The notes: generated by a model from the letters alone, not told the origin. Positions 35,924-48,649 are shown, numbered from the stretch's first letter. The stretch: DNA of 64,000 nt from an uncultured Lachnospiraceae bacterium (GCA_947631955.1 CANRNJ010000002.1:62001-126000); one strand, 5' to 3'. Program-made: numbers and translations.

Positions 35924-37111
35924 ATGACCAGACGCGAAGAAAAAAGAAATCTGGAAACTATTCCGGTAGGCTCTCTGGGAATCATCCCGTTGGAAGGATG
36001 CCGATCACTGGGCGAAAAAGTCGATTACTATCTCGTTAAATGGCGGACAGAACGCGAAAGCGAACACAAAGATTCTCTGGCGTTTTCCGGCTATCAGCGG
36101 GATTCCTATATTTTAAAAGCAGATGTGCCGAGATTCGGATCCGGAGAGGCAAAAGGCGTGATCAAGCAGTCGGTCCGCGGTTCCGATCTGTACCTGCTTG
36201 TAGATGTGACAAATTACAGCCTTACATATTCTCTGTGCGGTCATGAGAACCGCATGTCGCCGGACGACCACTATCAGGACTTAAAACGTATCATCGCGGC
36301 CGTAGGCGGCAAAGCGCGGCGCATCACCGTTATCATGCCCTATCTGTATGAGAGCAGGCAGCACAAAAGGACCGCCAGAGAATCTCTGGACTGCGCGCTT
36401 GCCCTTCAGGAAATGGTCAGCATGGGGGTAGACAATATCATTACCTTTGATGCGCATGACCCCCGCGTGCAGAACGCGATCCCTCTTCACGGTTTTGAAA
36501 CGATTCAGCCCGCCTATCAATTTATCAAGGGCCTTCTTACCCATGTGAAAGGTTTGGAGATAGATTCCACGCACATGATGGTGATCAGTCCCGACGAAGG
36601 CGGCATGAGCAGGGCGATCTATATTGCGAACGTCCTCGGACTGGACATGGGCATGTTTTATAAGCGCAGGGACTACACACGAATCGAAAACGGGCGCAAT
36701 CCCATTGTGGCTCACGAGTTTTTGGGCTCCAGCGTAGAAGGCAAAGACATGATCATCATTGACGACATGATCTCCTCCGGCGAAAGCGTCCTTGAAGTGG
36801 CCAATGCTTTAAAGGAACGTAAGGCAAACCGTATTTTCGTATTTTCCACCTTCGGCCTGTTTACCGCCGGACTGGACAAGTTTGATAAAGCTTATGAAGA
36901 CGGTACGATCACGCGCGTGCTGACTACCAACCTGATCTACCAGACGCCGGAGCTGCTCGCCCGCGAGTGGTATATCAACTGTGACATGAGCAAATACATC
37001 GCCTACATCATAGACACGCTGAACCATGATACTTCTATCAGCGATCTGCTCAATCCCGTGGAGCGTATCCAGTCGATCGTGGCGAGGTATCATGCGGGAG
37101 AGTTGGACTGA
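35924..37111 (+). CDS. prs: Ribose-phosphate pyrophosphokinase, long form
   Basis: A 395-residue PRPP synthetase: it transfers pyrophosphate from ATP to ribose 5-phosphate, feeding purines, pyrimidines, His, Trp and NAD. The PRPP loop IIIDDMISSGES is clear, as are ITVIMPYLYESRQHKR and VISPDEGGMSRA. It is about 75 residues longer than the common bacterial enzyme, with extra sequence at the N-terminus, a form I associate with Clostridia. RBS GTGAGG; it starts ten bases after the helicase-loader stop. Coupling nucleotide supply to replication genes is suggested by the operon only. Confidence 0.9.
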   Translation: MTRREEKRNLETIPVGSLGIIPLEGCRSLGEKVDYYLVKWRTERESEHKDSLAFSGYQRDSYILKADVPRFGSGEAKGVIKQSVRGSDLYLLVDVTNYSLTYSLCGHENRMSPDDHYQDLKRIIAAVGGKARRITVIMPYLYESRQHKRTARESLDCALALQEMVSMGVDNIITFDAHDPRVQNAIPLHGFETIQPAYQFIKGLLTHVKGLEIDSTHMMVISPDEGGMSRAIYIANVLGLDMGMFYKRRDYTRIENGRNPIVAHEFLGSSVEGKDMIIIDDMISSGESVLEVANALKERKANRIFVFSTFGLFTAGLDKFDKAYEDGTITRVLTTNLIYQTPELLAREWYINCDMSKYIAYIIDTLNHDTSISDLLNPVERIQSIVARYHAGELD

Positions 37112-37125
37112 CCTGATCTCCTGCG

Positions 37126-37154
37126 TTGGGTTTGTCCTTTCACCGTGCTATACT
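37126..37154 (+). promoter_or_regulatory. Promoter of queT
   Basis: TTGGGT (37126-37131), 17-bp spacer, TATACT (37149-37154). Confidence 0.5.
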
Positions 37155-37168
37155 CAATACGTTGATTT

Positions 37169-37188
37169 CCCGCAGATACGCGGGTTTT
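37169..37188 (+). terminator. Hairpin with short T tract between prs and queT
   Basis: CCCGC (37169-37173) pairs with GCGGG (37180-37184), then TTTT. It may terminate prs transcription or form part of the queT leader, because the queT promoter lies just upstream. Confidence 0.5.
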
Positions 37189-37198
37189 CAGGAAATAC

Positions 37199-37241
37199 CG
37201 TGAGTTCGAGACCTTCCTCACGTAAAACAAAACTAAAGGAG
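37199..37241 (+). promoter_or_regulatory. Probable preQ1-I riboswitch for queT
   Basis: A 6-bp stem CGTGAG (37199-37204)/CTCACG (37217-37222), a C-containing loop TTCGAGACCTTC, then an A-rich tail ending in AACTAAAGGAG that overlaps the queT ribosome site. This is the preQ1-I layout: hairpin, A-rich tail, tail-loop pseudoknot. Ligand binding would hide the ribosome site. The gene it precedes is a queuosine-precursor transporter, which supports the call. Confidence 0.7.
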
Positions 37242-37245
37242 AAAA

Positions 37246-37764
37246 ATGAATATGAAAAAAAAAAATGTACTGTTTCTCACTCAGGCGGCTATGATTGCCG
37301 CCCTCTACGTTGTGCTGACTTTTATCGCCAACGTCTTCGGACTGGCTAACTACGCCGTCCAAGTCCGTTTCTCCGAGGCGCTTACGATTCTGCCTTACTT
37401 TACCCCGGCCGCGGTTCCCGGCCTCTTTATCGGCTGTCTGCTGAGCAATATCCTGACCGGCTGCGCCCTGCCCGATATCCTCTTCGGCAGCTTTGCGACG
37501 CTCCTCGGCGCGCTCGGCACATATGCGCTGCGCAGGTACAAATGGTGCGCGCCGATCTGTCCGATCCTTGCCAACACGATCATCGTGCCGCTGATATTGA
37601 TCTACGGTTATGGCCTTCTGATAGAAGGCATGTCTGTTCCGCAATGTCTGGGTTACTACTGCCTGACTGTCGGAGCCGGTGAGATCATTTCCTGCGGGAT
37701 CCTCGGCATGATCCTTTTGTTTACGCTTCTGAAATACAAGGCGAAACTGTTCCCCAGTGATTAA
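37246..37764 (+). CDS. queT: QueT-type queuosine precursor transporter
   Basis: A 172-residue, strongly hydrophobic protein with about five or six membrane segments, resembling the QueT family, substrate-binding components of ECF-type transporters for queuosine precursors. Landmarks: QAAMIAALYVVLTFIANVFG, VQVRFSEALTILPYFTP and ALPDILFGSFATLLGALG. RBS AAAGGAG is part of the preQ1-type element. The ATG at 37246 is used; one at 37252 is also possible. No queA/tgt/queC gene is nearby. QueT identity and the riboswitch support each other. Confidence 0.85.
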   Translation: MNMKKKNVLFLTQAAMIAALYVVLTFIANVFGLANYAVQVRFSEALTILPYFTPAAVPGLFIGCLLSNILTGCALPDILFGSFATLLGALGTYALRRYKWCAPICPILANTIIVPLILIYGYGLLIEGMSVPQCLGYYCLTVGAGEIISCGILGMILLFTLLKYKAKLFPSD

Positions 37765-37805
37765 CCGCCTGCGTTCCACGGATTTGATCTTTTGGAAGGG
37801 GCGCG

Positions 37806-40352
37806 TCAGCTGCCCCTCTGCACATAAGTGATAAACCGATTGCCGTTTTCATTCAGCCATTGGGTGGAATCGTTCATGCCTTTTTTATACAATGTGCCGG
37901 TCACCGGGTCCATAACTACGATATTTAATTCGTTGAATCCGACGATCAGCACGGCACTTCCGTCGTCCAGAAGAGCAAGCACCGGTATATCCTGATCGAC
38001 ATAGTACAGAACGGCATCCAGACTGCATCCTGTCAGATCGAGGACCGTACCGTCCTGAATGTCCGAGCCCAATATGGAGAACACCGAATCACCGCGGTTC
38101 AGCAAGCGCTGGGTATTTCTGGAGATCCCCTCATATTTTAATATCGTATCAAGGCAGACCGCCAGAGCGCTCCTCGTTTCCGATGCCGAATCTTCCGTGA
38201 TCGCCATGATCTGATTCCGTGTGCTTCTTGTAACTCTCCGCCAAATATATTCTCCATTGTCGTCCACCACAACGCCGGACGACCGGTAGGCCAGATCGAC
38301 CGCTTTGCCCGGATTGACAAAGATGCCGCTGACACCGTTTTTGTCATACACATAGTACCGCGGTTCCTGACCGTCGTCAGACTCCGGCACGTCGATCGTC
38401 CGGTTTCCTTCAAACAGCACTTCCTTGGGGGACAAATGTTTCAGCCCCTTGCCGTCGATCTCTTCTTTTACATCGATCTCGCAGATCGTTTCATAGTTCT
38501 CTGTGACAACATAGCTTAGGACATTGCTCCCGGCCTTTACCTGCTCGGTGCTCATGATCTGGTCATCCGCCGTCGGTTCATAACCGGCGCTCTCTTCATC
38601 CCATACCACTCTGGACAGCGTGATATGATTCTCTTCTATGACGCTGTCCGTCACATAGACGTTTTCCTTTTGGTAAGTCTTCAAAAGTCCTCCGTCCTCA
38701 CTCTGTATGCGGATACAATACATGGGGAACGTCAGGATCCCGGCATTGTTCACCACAATATCCCTCTGTCTGGTCAAACCGTAGATCAGATCTTCTTTCA
38801 TAAATCCCAAGACGGAAACATATTCCCCCGGATTACCGCTGATGGTAGTCTGCTGTTGTGTGTTCAGGTTCATAAGAGTCAGACTGTCAGCGGAGTACAG
38901 ATCGTTTCCATTCTGCCACACCAGCATTTTGTTGGAGTCCGACACCTGATAGCCGTCCTCCCGAAGGCCGGAAACGACCGCCTGACAGGACTTGGTTTTC
39001 AGATCGACCGCATAAACATTTCCTTCCAGAAGGAAATAATAAATACCGTCCTTGTTTACATAGGAGAGCTGCTCAATATCCGCCGCCAGAAGTTCATACG
39101 ACTTATCATAGGGAATATAGACGAGTTCCTCCACCGTATTCGCCGTGCTGTTGTACTGGTATACAGCCGCTCCCACGCACCCTTCATGACGGCCTCTGTT
39201 CATATAGCCATACACCAGAAATACCACGCTGCCCGTTTCATCCACAGACAGGATGCGGATATCATGCTTGTCATTAGAATCCCGGATATCCAGTATCCCT
39301 TCGGTATTTCCGTAAAAACTGAACAGGCGGATCAGTTTATTGTCCGTCACGTTATAGCTGTACAGCTTATCGGCAACGGTGAAGGCAAAAGCATTGCCCC
39401 CGTCGCTTTCCGCAAGAACGACATCATCTCCCTCGATTCCCAGCACGATCTTGTCATTGATAAAAATATCCGCCTCTTCGTCAAAAATCTGATCCATCTG
39501 ACGCTCATAGTCCAGAAGGTACATTCTGTCCGGCGTATAACGGATGCGGTAATACTCGCTGACCCTGTAATAATGGTTTTCTCTTCCCTCTCTTACGGAA
39601 ACCGGATATTCCATTCGGAAATCTCCTGTCTGTTCCGTCAATTCCGAGATATATATTTTCGGCTCCGCCAGAACATTGACCGCCAGGGAGCCCCATGTGA
39701 TCTGGTTAAAGTTGCTGTGGATCGTTACTTTGTGAAATGTGGTATTATCGCCCTCGGAATTGGATTCCAGATATTTTGTCAGTTCCTCGGCCGCCTTTTT
39801 ATCAAAAGTCCTTTCATGAAAATCCTTGATATAATCCAGCTTATCCCGTACATGCAGGGAATCGCTCTGCAGGATACGGGTGTAATAGCGTATCGGAGTG
39901 CCGCCGTTTTGGGTGATCAAAAACACCAGCATGTACTCTGTATCCGGTTCGATCAGATCTTTTAGGGTGATGCTGAAATCTATCGCCGTGCCGCTCTGCT
40001 CATACTCCTGCACCTCGGTACTCTCGACCAGACGGTCCCCGCTGATGCTTCTTACTTCAAAAGCGATATCCGCGATATCCGTTCCGTATGTGGAAAGCCG
40101 CACGTCGATCTTTCTGTCGCTCCCGACCGGCTGCACCGTATCCCGCAGATGCGCGCCGTTCATATTCTCCGCATACCCGTACAGGCTGTTGACAAGATGT
40201 CCATCCGCAAACATGGAAATGACCGGATAGGAGGAGTCCCCCATTTCAGTTGTCATATCGGTATTTCCCTGATTCATTATCCTGCTGAGCAGAGCCAGCG
40301 ACGCCGCAAACATAATGCCCAAGAAAATCCCCTTCAGGATCGCTTTCTTCAT
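37806..40352 (-). CDS. Large exported protein with a degenerate C39-peptidase-like C-terminus
   Basis: An 848-residue protein: one N-terminal membrane helix (about 5-25, anchor), a long extracellular region that looks all-beta with repeating YNVTDNKLIRL-like strands (propeller-like, about 270-560), and a C-terminal domain (about 725-845) that resembles C39-like cysteine proteases. In that domain the catalytic Cys position is not Cys-Gly (SALAVCLDTILKYEG has the Cys displaced), and the expected Gly-His is GSAVLIVGF, with only the Asp-Pro (VVMDP) kept. It is therefore probably inactive. It lies ten bases after the methyltransferase gene. Function unknown. Confidence 0.7.
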   Translation of the reverse strand: MKKAILKGIFLGIMFAASLALLSRIMNQGNTDMTTEMGDSSYPVISMFADGHLVNSLYGYAENMNGAHLRDTVQPVGSDRKIDVRLSTYGTDIADIAFEVRSISGDRLVESTEVQEYEQSGTAIDFSITLKDLIEPDTEYMLVFLITQNGGTPIRYYTRILQSDSLHVRDKLDYIKDFHERTFDKKAAEELTKYLESNSEGDNTTFHKVTIHSNFNQITWGSLAVNVLAEPKIYISELTEQTGDFRMEYPVSVREGRENHYYRVSEYYRIRYTPDRMYLLDYERQMDQIFDEEADIFINDKIVLGIEGDDVVLAESDGGNAFAFTVADKLYSYNVTDNKLIRLFSFYGNTEGILDIRDSNDKHDIRILSVDETGSVVFLVYGYMNRGRHEGCVGAAVYQYNSTANTVEELVYIPYDKSYELLAADIEQLSYVNKDGIYYFLLEGNVYAVDLKTKSCQAVVSGLREDGYQVSDSNKMLVWQNGNDLYSADSLTLMNLNTQQQTTISGNPGEYVSVLGFMKEDLIYGLTRQRDIVVNNAGILTFPMYCIRIQSEDGGLLKTYQKENVYVTDSVIEENHITLSRVVWDEESAGYEPTADDQIMSTEQVKAGSNVLSYVVTENYETICEIDVKEEIDGKGLKHLSPKEVLFEGNRTIDVPESDDGQEPRYYVYDKNGVSGIFVNPGKAVDLAYRSSGVVVDDNGEYIWRRVTRSTRNQIMAITEDSASETRSALAVCLDTILKYEGISRNTQRLLNRGDSVFSILGSDIQDGTVLDLTGCSLDAVLYYVDQDIPVLALLDDGSAVLIVGFNELNIVVMDPVTGTLYKKGMNDSTQWLNENGNRFITYVQRGS

Positions 40353-40362
40353 AATGACCTCT

Positions 40363-41538
40363 TTACAGTAAATCGTTCAAAGCAGGTGAGATATGCAGAA
40401 AATCCATGACCTTTTCAACTTCCTGCCTCTTTTTACACCCCTTTTTCTCATCCGGTACATCGCGTTTTACTGCGCGTATCAGCAGATTCTTCGGAGTATG
40501 TTCCATATCGATAAATTCAAGGATGCTTGTTTCATACCCTTTTGTTTCCAACAGATCAGCGCGGACGGCATCGGTGATCAGCGCCGCCATCCGCTCCTTG
40601 ATGATGCCGTACTTCAAAAGCGGCGCCAGTTCTTCGCAATGGATCTGCTGATTCACCTCATGCTGGCAGCAGGGAACCGACAGGATGACTTTCTCGCCCC
40701 AGTCCACCGCTTTGGCCAGCGCATGATCCGTGGCCGTATCACAGGCATGCAGAGCCACGACCATGTCTACTCCGCCCTGTCCGTCATATTCGGCGATATC
40801 TCCTTTGACAAAACGAAGTTTCTCATATCCGTATTTGGCGCTGAGCCGGTTACATTCTTTGATAACGTCCTCTTTCAGGTCAAGTCCCGTGATGTCCACA
40901 TCATAGCCCATCAGTTCATGCAGATAATAATATATGGCAAACGTCAGGTATGATTTGCCGCATCCAAAATCAATAATGCGGATCGTCCTTTCTTTTGAGA
41001 GTGTGGGCAAAATATCCCGAATAAATTCCAGAAAACGATTGATCTGTTTAAACTTATCATAACGCGGGCGCACGACCGCGCCGTCCTTGGTCTGCACACC
41101 CAGATCGATCAGAAACGGGATCGGGACTCCCTCTTTCAGAATATGCTTTTTGACCCTGTTATGGGAAAGCCGCAGATCCCCACCGTTTTCCCGTTCCGTT
41201 CCGGCGTTTCCCGTCTGCTTCGCCCTGACCGCCATGCTGCCTTTCCGGCTGACGAGAACCGTGGCCTTCCACCGTTTATGTTCTATCGCGCACTGTCTGT
41301 AATCCCGCGTGATCCACTGTTCGATCTTCGCGATCGCGTCCTCCCGCCCCAGATTCTCATGAAACACTTTTGTTCCTTCATAGACCTCCGCCTGATACAG
41401 CACGCTGCCCTTGATCATGACAGGCCTGATTTTTATCTTAAATGCTCCGTCCTTTATTCTGGGATTGCTGAGGATGATCTGATAAAGCGATCCGTCAACT
41501 GTTTTATCGAGAAGTTCCGTAAGCTGTTCCTGCATCAT
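40363..41538 (-). CDS. SAM-dependent methyltransferase (Methyltransf_32/GSTCD-like)
   Basis: A 391-residue protein. The C-terminal two thirds is a Rossmann methyltransferase: motif I IIDFGCGKSYLTFAIYYY, ITGLDLKEDVIKECN, then VALHACDTATDHALAKA and SVPCCQHEVNQQI. The ALHACD and PCCQH motifs are those of the GSTCD/TRM13-related group. The N-terminal about 120 residues are of unknown fold. The substrate (perhaps tRNA) is not determined. It is downstream of the 122-aa unknown and upstream of the C39-like gene. Confidence 0.85.
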   Translation of the reverse strand: MMQEQLTELLDKTVDGSLYQIILSNPRIKDGAFKIKIRPVMIKGSVLYQAEVYEGTKVFHENLGREDAIAKIEQWITRDYRQCAIEHKRWKATVLVSRKGSMAVRAKQTGNAGTERENGGDLRLSHNRVKKHILKEGVPIPFLIDLGVQTKDGAVVRPRYDKFKQINRFLEFIRDILPTLSKERTIRIIDFGCGKSYLTFAIYYYLHELMGYDVDITGLDLKEDVIKECNRLSAKYGYEKLRFVKGDIAEYDGQGGVDMVVALHACDTATDHALAKAVDWGEKVILSVPCCQHEVNQQIHCEELAPLLKYGIIKERMAALITDAVRADLLETKGYETSILEFIDMEHTPKNLLIRAVKRDVPDEKKGCKKRQEVEKVMDFLHISPALNDLL

Positions 41539-41605
41539 GTACCTCGCTCTAAGGTGCCGACATGCGCCTTGCTTTTATTTTAATAAGAATATGGTAAAAC
41601 CACAA

Positions 41606-41974
41606 CTAAAATTTTAAGATTCCGTTACGGTTTAAATGACGCTTTTTGTAGATCTCATAAAACAAAAGGATCTGTACGAATTCCCTTGTACGCTCCGGGT
41701 CTGTTTCCGGCGTTTCGCTCTCCTTTTCGATCTTATCCATGATCATCTGCGTCAGTCTGTATATCTGCCATTTATCCGGATATTCGTCATAGATCATGCT
41801 GCCTTCGTAATCAATGCTCTCCAAAGTTTCCGCTATGACTTTCTGATATTTTTTTGCCTGCATAGGATACATCTGCTGCAGATACTCCAAATCTCTCGTA
41901 ACGCTGTCCTCTGCCTGATAATACAGCGGGAGCGGATATGCCATATAAAAAGGCAGGATTCTGGATCGATTCAT
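41606..41974 (-). CDS. Conserved small protein of unknown function (122 aa)
   Basis: A 122-residue soluble protein, mostly helical and acidic, with PLPLYYQAEDSVTRDLEYLQ and MYPMQAKKYQKVIAETLE. I do not recognise a family. It is probably the first gene of the group with the methyltransferase and the C39-like protein, and lies after the ATP synthase operon terminator. The start is the ATG at 41974; the ribosome site is not strong. Confidence 0.65.
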   Translation of the reverse strand: MNRSRILPFYMAYPLPLYYQAEDSVTRDLEYLQQMYPMQAKKYQKVIAETLESIDYEGSMIYDEYPDKWQIYRLTQMIMDKIEKESETPETDPERTREFVQILLFYEIYKKRHLNRNGILKF

Positions 41975-42011
41975 TTGACACCAACTCTTTGCTTTTTATT
42001 CTATGGTATGA

Positions 42012-42040
42012 GATAAGGGGCGGATTGTGAACCCGCCCCT
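42012..42040 (-). terminator. Hairpin after the ATP synthase operon
   Basis: 8-bp GC-rich stem AGGGGCGG (42016-42023)/CCGCCCCT (42033-42040) shortly after the atpC stop; the following T tract is weak (TTATC). Confidence 0.55.
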
Positions 42041-42061
42041 CTGACTTACTCTTATTTGATG

Positions 42062-42472
42062 TTATTCTTTAACGCTTTCGATCCTTGCCACGGCTCGTTT
42101 CAGAGCCAGTTCCGCTCTGTTCAGATCCGTCCCCGGAGCATTTTCCCTGATACGCTCCTCGGCGCGCGCTCTGGCTTCCTCCGCACGCCCGATATCGATC
42201 TCCGAAGGCCATTCGATGATCTCCGCAAGGATCGTGACCCTGTCCGGAAGGACCTCGGTGAACCCGGCATGCAGCGCCGCTTCTTTCACTTCGTCGCCTT
42301 TGGTGATGGTCAATATCCCCGGCGCTATGATCATCGTCATAGGAATATGATCCTTGTAGATGCCCACTTCGCCTTCCACCGTATTGAACTCCACCATAGA
42401 CACTTCGTCCTCATAGAAGACTCTGTCCGGAGTAATGATCTTTAATGTAAAATATCTGTTATCATCAGCCAT
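42062..42472 (-). CDS. atpC: ATP synthase epsilon subunit
   Basis: 136 residues. The beta-sandwich opens with TLKIITPDRVFYEDEV and runs through VEFNTVEGEVGIYKDHIP; the C-terminal helices start at RAEEARARAEERIREN. It couples and inhibits rotation in the F1 motor. Last gene of the operon; RBS is weak but the start fits the family. Confidence 0.96.
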   Translation of the reverse strand: MADDNRYFTLKIITPDRVFYEDEVSMVEFNTVEGEVGIYKDHIPMTMIIAPGILTITKGDEVKEAALHAGFTEVLPDRVTILAEIIEWPSEIDIGRAEEARARAEERIRENAPGTDLNRAELALKRAVARIESVKE

Positions 42473-42500
42473 ACGCTAACTCCTGTCGTTCCCGATCAGC

Positions 42501-43919
<1,419 letters not shown>

Positions 43920-43958
43920 TCACCCATGTTTATTCATACGCAGCCGCTGCCTCCAACA

Positions 43959-44813
43959 CTATGAGATAGCGTTTGCGCCTGCAATAATTTCTGTTAATTC
44001 CTGCGTAATAGATCCCTGACGCGCACGGTTATACATCAGCGACAAATGATCTATCATTTCCTCAGCATTGGTCGTTGCGGAATCCATTGCCTGCATCCTC
44101 GCGCCGTTCTCACTGGCGCACGCTTCCACCAAGCCACCGTAGATAAGACTGGTGACATATTTAGGGATGATCATATTCAGCGCCTCGTCGTCTTCCGGCT
44201 CGAAATTCATCATGGCTTTGCCTGCCGCCTGTTCCTCCTGCGGCGACGGTTCTACCGGAAGAAGTTTCAGCAGCTTCGGCTCATGTACTACGGTATTTTT
44301 AAAACCCGTATAGGCAAGATAGATCTCGCCGATCTCGCCGTCTGCAAAGGATTTCAGCAGTTTACGGCTGATCTCCATGGCATCCACATAGGACGGTTCC
44401 TCGATGATCTCGGAATTCTCGTCCTTGATGGTATACCCATAGCGCTGCAAAGCATCTTTTCCTTTTTTGCCGATCGCATAGATCTCCAGATCTTCTTTCT
44501 TAAAGCTGCCTTTGGTGATAAGCTTTACGATATTGGAGTTATAACCGCCGGCCAGTCCCCGGTTGGAAGTGATTACAATGACCGCCTTTTTATCGGACAC
44601 GCCTGCCTTCAGATAAGGATGATCCATCCCGCCGGTCCTCGCAAGCACGGAGTTCACCGTTTCATACATACAGTTAAAATACGCTTTCGACTGCTCTGCG
44701 CGCTGTTTTGCTCTCTGCAGCTTAACGGTAGAAACAAGTTTCATGGCTTTGGTAATCTGCTGAGTACTCTGTATACTGCCTTTACGCCTTTTAATGTCTC
44801 TCATTGAGGCCAT
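43959..44813 (-). CDS. atpG: ATP synthase gamma subunit (rotor shaft)
   Basis: 284 residues. N-terminal MRDIKRRKGSIQSTQQITKA and C-terminal LMYNRARQGSITQELTEII form the coiled-coil shaft; the Rossmann-like middle has ITSNRGLAGGYN. RBS AAGGTGA. Between atpA and atpD, as expected. Confidence 0.97.
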   Translation of the reverse strand: MASMRDIKRRKGSIQSTQQITKAMKLVSTVKLQRAKQRAEQSKAYFNCMYETVNSVLARTGGMDHPYLKAGVSDKKAVIVITSNRGLAGGYNSNIVKLITKGSFKKEDLEIYAIGKKGKDALQRYGYTIKDENSEIIEEPSYVDAMEISRKLLKSFADGEIGEIYLAYTGFKNTVVHEPKLLKLLPVEPSPQEEQAAGKAMMNFEPEDDEALNMIIPKYVTSLIYGGLVEACASENGARMQAMDSATTNAEEMIDHLSLMYNRARQGSITQELTEIIAGANAIS

Positions 44814-44839
44814 AGCGTCACCTTCTTCTTTCTGCCTTT

Positions 44840-46417
<1,578 letters not shown>

Positions 46418-46420
46418 CTA

Positions 46421-46966
46421 TCAGAGCTGGATCTTTAACAGATCTTTCTGCAGTTCGCTTAACTTTGTCTTGATGCTGCTGTCTACCACCCTGTCGCCGA
46501 TGCGGATCACCATACCGCCGATCAGGGATTCATCCAGATCGTATTCGATCTCCATTTTTTTGTAACCGGTCGTATCAAGCAGCTTCTGCGTTATTTCCCT
46601 GCATTGTTCTTCTCTGAGCGGAACCGCCGTCGTCACCTTCGCGACTCCGATCCCCTTGTACCGTTTCACCTGCGCCGTAAAATATTCAAGGATCGCATCG
46701 ATCTCTTTATAACGGTCCTTGGATATGATGATCGTGAGGAAGCCGAGCAATTCATTGGAAACCCTTCCCTCAAACACGTTTCTGGCAACTTGGATCTTCT
46801 CTTCCTTGACGATCTTCGGATGATTCATCAGTCTGCCGAACTCTTCGTTCTCGGAAAGCACTTTCCGAAGCTGTTCGATCTCTTCCAACAATACATCTAC
46901 TTTGTCTTCTTCCACCGCAAGCTCAAACAATGCATCACCGTATGTCTTTGAAATCAGCTTAGCCAT
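46421..46966 (-). CDS. atpH: ATP synthase delta subunit
   Basis: 181 residues of the OSCP/delta family: YGDALFELAVEE at the start, GFLTIIISKDRYKEI in the middle and a C-terminal VIRIGDRVVDSSIKTKL strand. It links the F1 crown to the peripheral stalk. It overlaps atpF by 13 bp. Confidence 0.95.
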   Translation of the reverse strand: MAKLISKTYGDALFELAVEEDKVDVLLEEIEQLRKVLSENEEFGRLMNHPKIVKEEKIQVARNVFEGRVSNELLGFLTIIISKDRYKEIDAILEYFTAQVKRYKGIGVAKVTTAVPLREEQCREITQKLLDTTGYKKMEIEYDLDESLIGGMVIRIGDRVVDSSIKTKLSELQKDLLKIQL

Positions 46967-47514
46967 GTGCCCTCACCTATTTCTTTCAACGTTTCTTCAA
47001 TCAAACTGTCCTGAACAGTCGTATCGATCGCAGAATTCACAACTTTTCCCGCTATCATAGACGCAAGTACGACCATTTCACGCTTCACTTCATCGACTGC
47101 TTTGCTCTTCTCAAGTTCCGCTTCCACACCGGCTCTCTCAATGATCCGGGCTGCCTCTTCCTTGGCGTCCGCTACGATCTTATTTTCACTTGCCAGCGCT
47201 TTCTTGCGCGCTTCGCCCAAGATCATCTCGGCTTCTTTATCGATCTCTTTCAGCTTGGTTTCGTACTCCTCTTTCAGCGCACGCGCCTCTTCCATGTCGG
47301 CCGCCGCGCTTTCCAGTTCGTTCTTGATCCGGTCCTGTCTGCCCTGCATCATGTTTCTCACAGGATTGAACAGTAGATGTGATGCGATCAAAAACAGCGC
47401 AAATACAGCGATGATCATCAGCACAGCGTCATGTACTAACTGAAAATCCAAGTCGAAAAGCCTCGGATCCATCTGCGCAGCTGCAAGCGCTATCTGTGTT
47501 GCTGCTATACTCAA
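46954..47514 (-). CDS. atpF: ATP synthase subunit b
   Basis: 186 residues: one N-terminal membrane helix (about 30-50, MIIAVFALFLIASHLLFNP) and a long charged coiled coil with EMILGEARKKALASENKIV. It is the peripheral stalk. The start is TTG at 47514, with GGAGG and an eight-base gap; ATG choices further in would cut into the conserved N-terminus. Confidence 0.94.
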   Translation of the reverse strand: MSIAATQIALAAAQMDPRLFDLDFQLVHDAVLMIIAVFALFLIASHLLFNPVRNMMQGRQDRIKNELESAAADMEEARALKEEYETKLKEIDKEAEMILGEARKKALASENKIVADAKEEAARIIERAGVEAELEKSKAVDEVKREMVVLASMIAGKVVNSAIDTTVQDSLIEETLKEIGEGTWLS

Positions 47515-47596
47515 ACCTTTCGCCTCCTTTCCCGCAGATATATCTTCGTTTCCGCGGACCGTACATCCTGCGGTCCCAACAAAGTCCTATATCTTG

Positions 47597-47869
<273 letters not shown>

Positions 47870-47926
47870 TTAGTCTTATATAATTTAAAAAATGGAAAAT
47901 ATTCTCTATATCCTGTTTTCTTCCGT

Positions 47927-48649
47927 CTATTCCGTCGTGCACGCATCCGCGATATAAGTCATCGTCAGCATACAGAATACATATGTCTGGATCGCTCCGG
48001 AAAACAGGTCAAAATACACATGCAGCGCCGCCGGCCATACGATCGCAAATTTTGCGAGCAATCCATATACCAGCGCCAGCATGACCGTCCCCGAAAGGAC
48101 GTTTGCAAACAGACGCAGCGACAACGAGATCGGCACGGCCACCCATCCGATAATGTTGATCGGCGCCCAGAAAGGCCACGGGTCGCACAGTTCCGCCACA
48201 ACGCCTTTTACTTTCTTGTGCTTGAATTTATTGAAATGGATCAGCGTAAAGGTCATAAGCCCCAGCGCCAGAGTCACTCCGTAATCCGCCGTAGGCGGCC
48301 TTAAGCCAAACAATCCGGATATATTACTGAGCAGAATAAAAATAAAGATGGTCCCAATATAATTGCGGAACTTGGGGCTGAACCTGCCCATCACTCCGCC
48401 AATCATATTGTCCAGCATCTCTACCACCATCTCTGCAATATTCTGGAATGTCCCCGGAACATCCGACGCATGTTTCACGGCGCGGTTCGCGGCAATGCAA
48501 AAGCCGATGATCACAAGCATGACGATCAGCACGCACACATGAGTGGTCGTGATCCAAACAGTCTGTCCGAACAGCTCATAGGAAAAAACGCCATGAACCA
48601 TAAAATCAATGTCAGCGGCTCCCGCTGTCAAAAGAACTCCCTGTCCCAT
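47927..48649 (-). CDS. atpB: ATP synthase subunit a
   Basis: 240 residues, five or six membrane helices. The essential arginine lies in SLSLRLFANVLSGTVML, with GLRPPTADYGVTLALGL upstream. It is the ion half-channel. I chose the ATG at 48649 with GAGGAGGTGAT upstream; the longer frame to 48700 is unlikely. Confidence 0.96.
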   Translation of the reverse strand: MGQGVLLTAGAADIDFMVHGVFSYELFGQTVWITTTHVCVLIVMLVIIGFCIAANRAVKHASDVPGTFQNIAEMVVEMLDNMIGGVMGRFSPKFRNYIGTIFIFILLSNISGLFGLRPPTADYGVTLALGLMTFTLIHFNKFKHKKVKGVVAELCDPWPFWAPINIIGWVAVPISLSLRLFANVLSGTVMLALVYGLLAKFAIVWPAALHVYFDLFSGAIQTYVFCMLTMTYIADACTTE

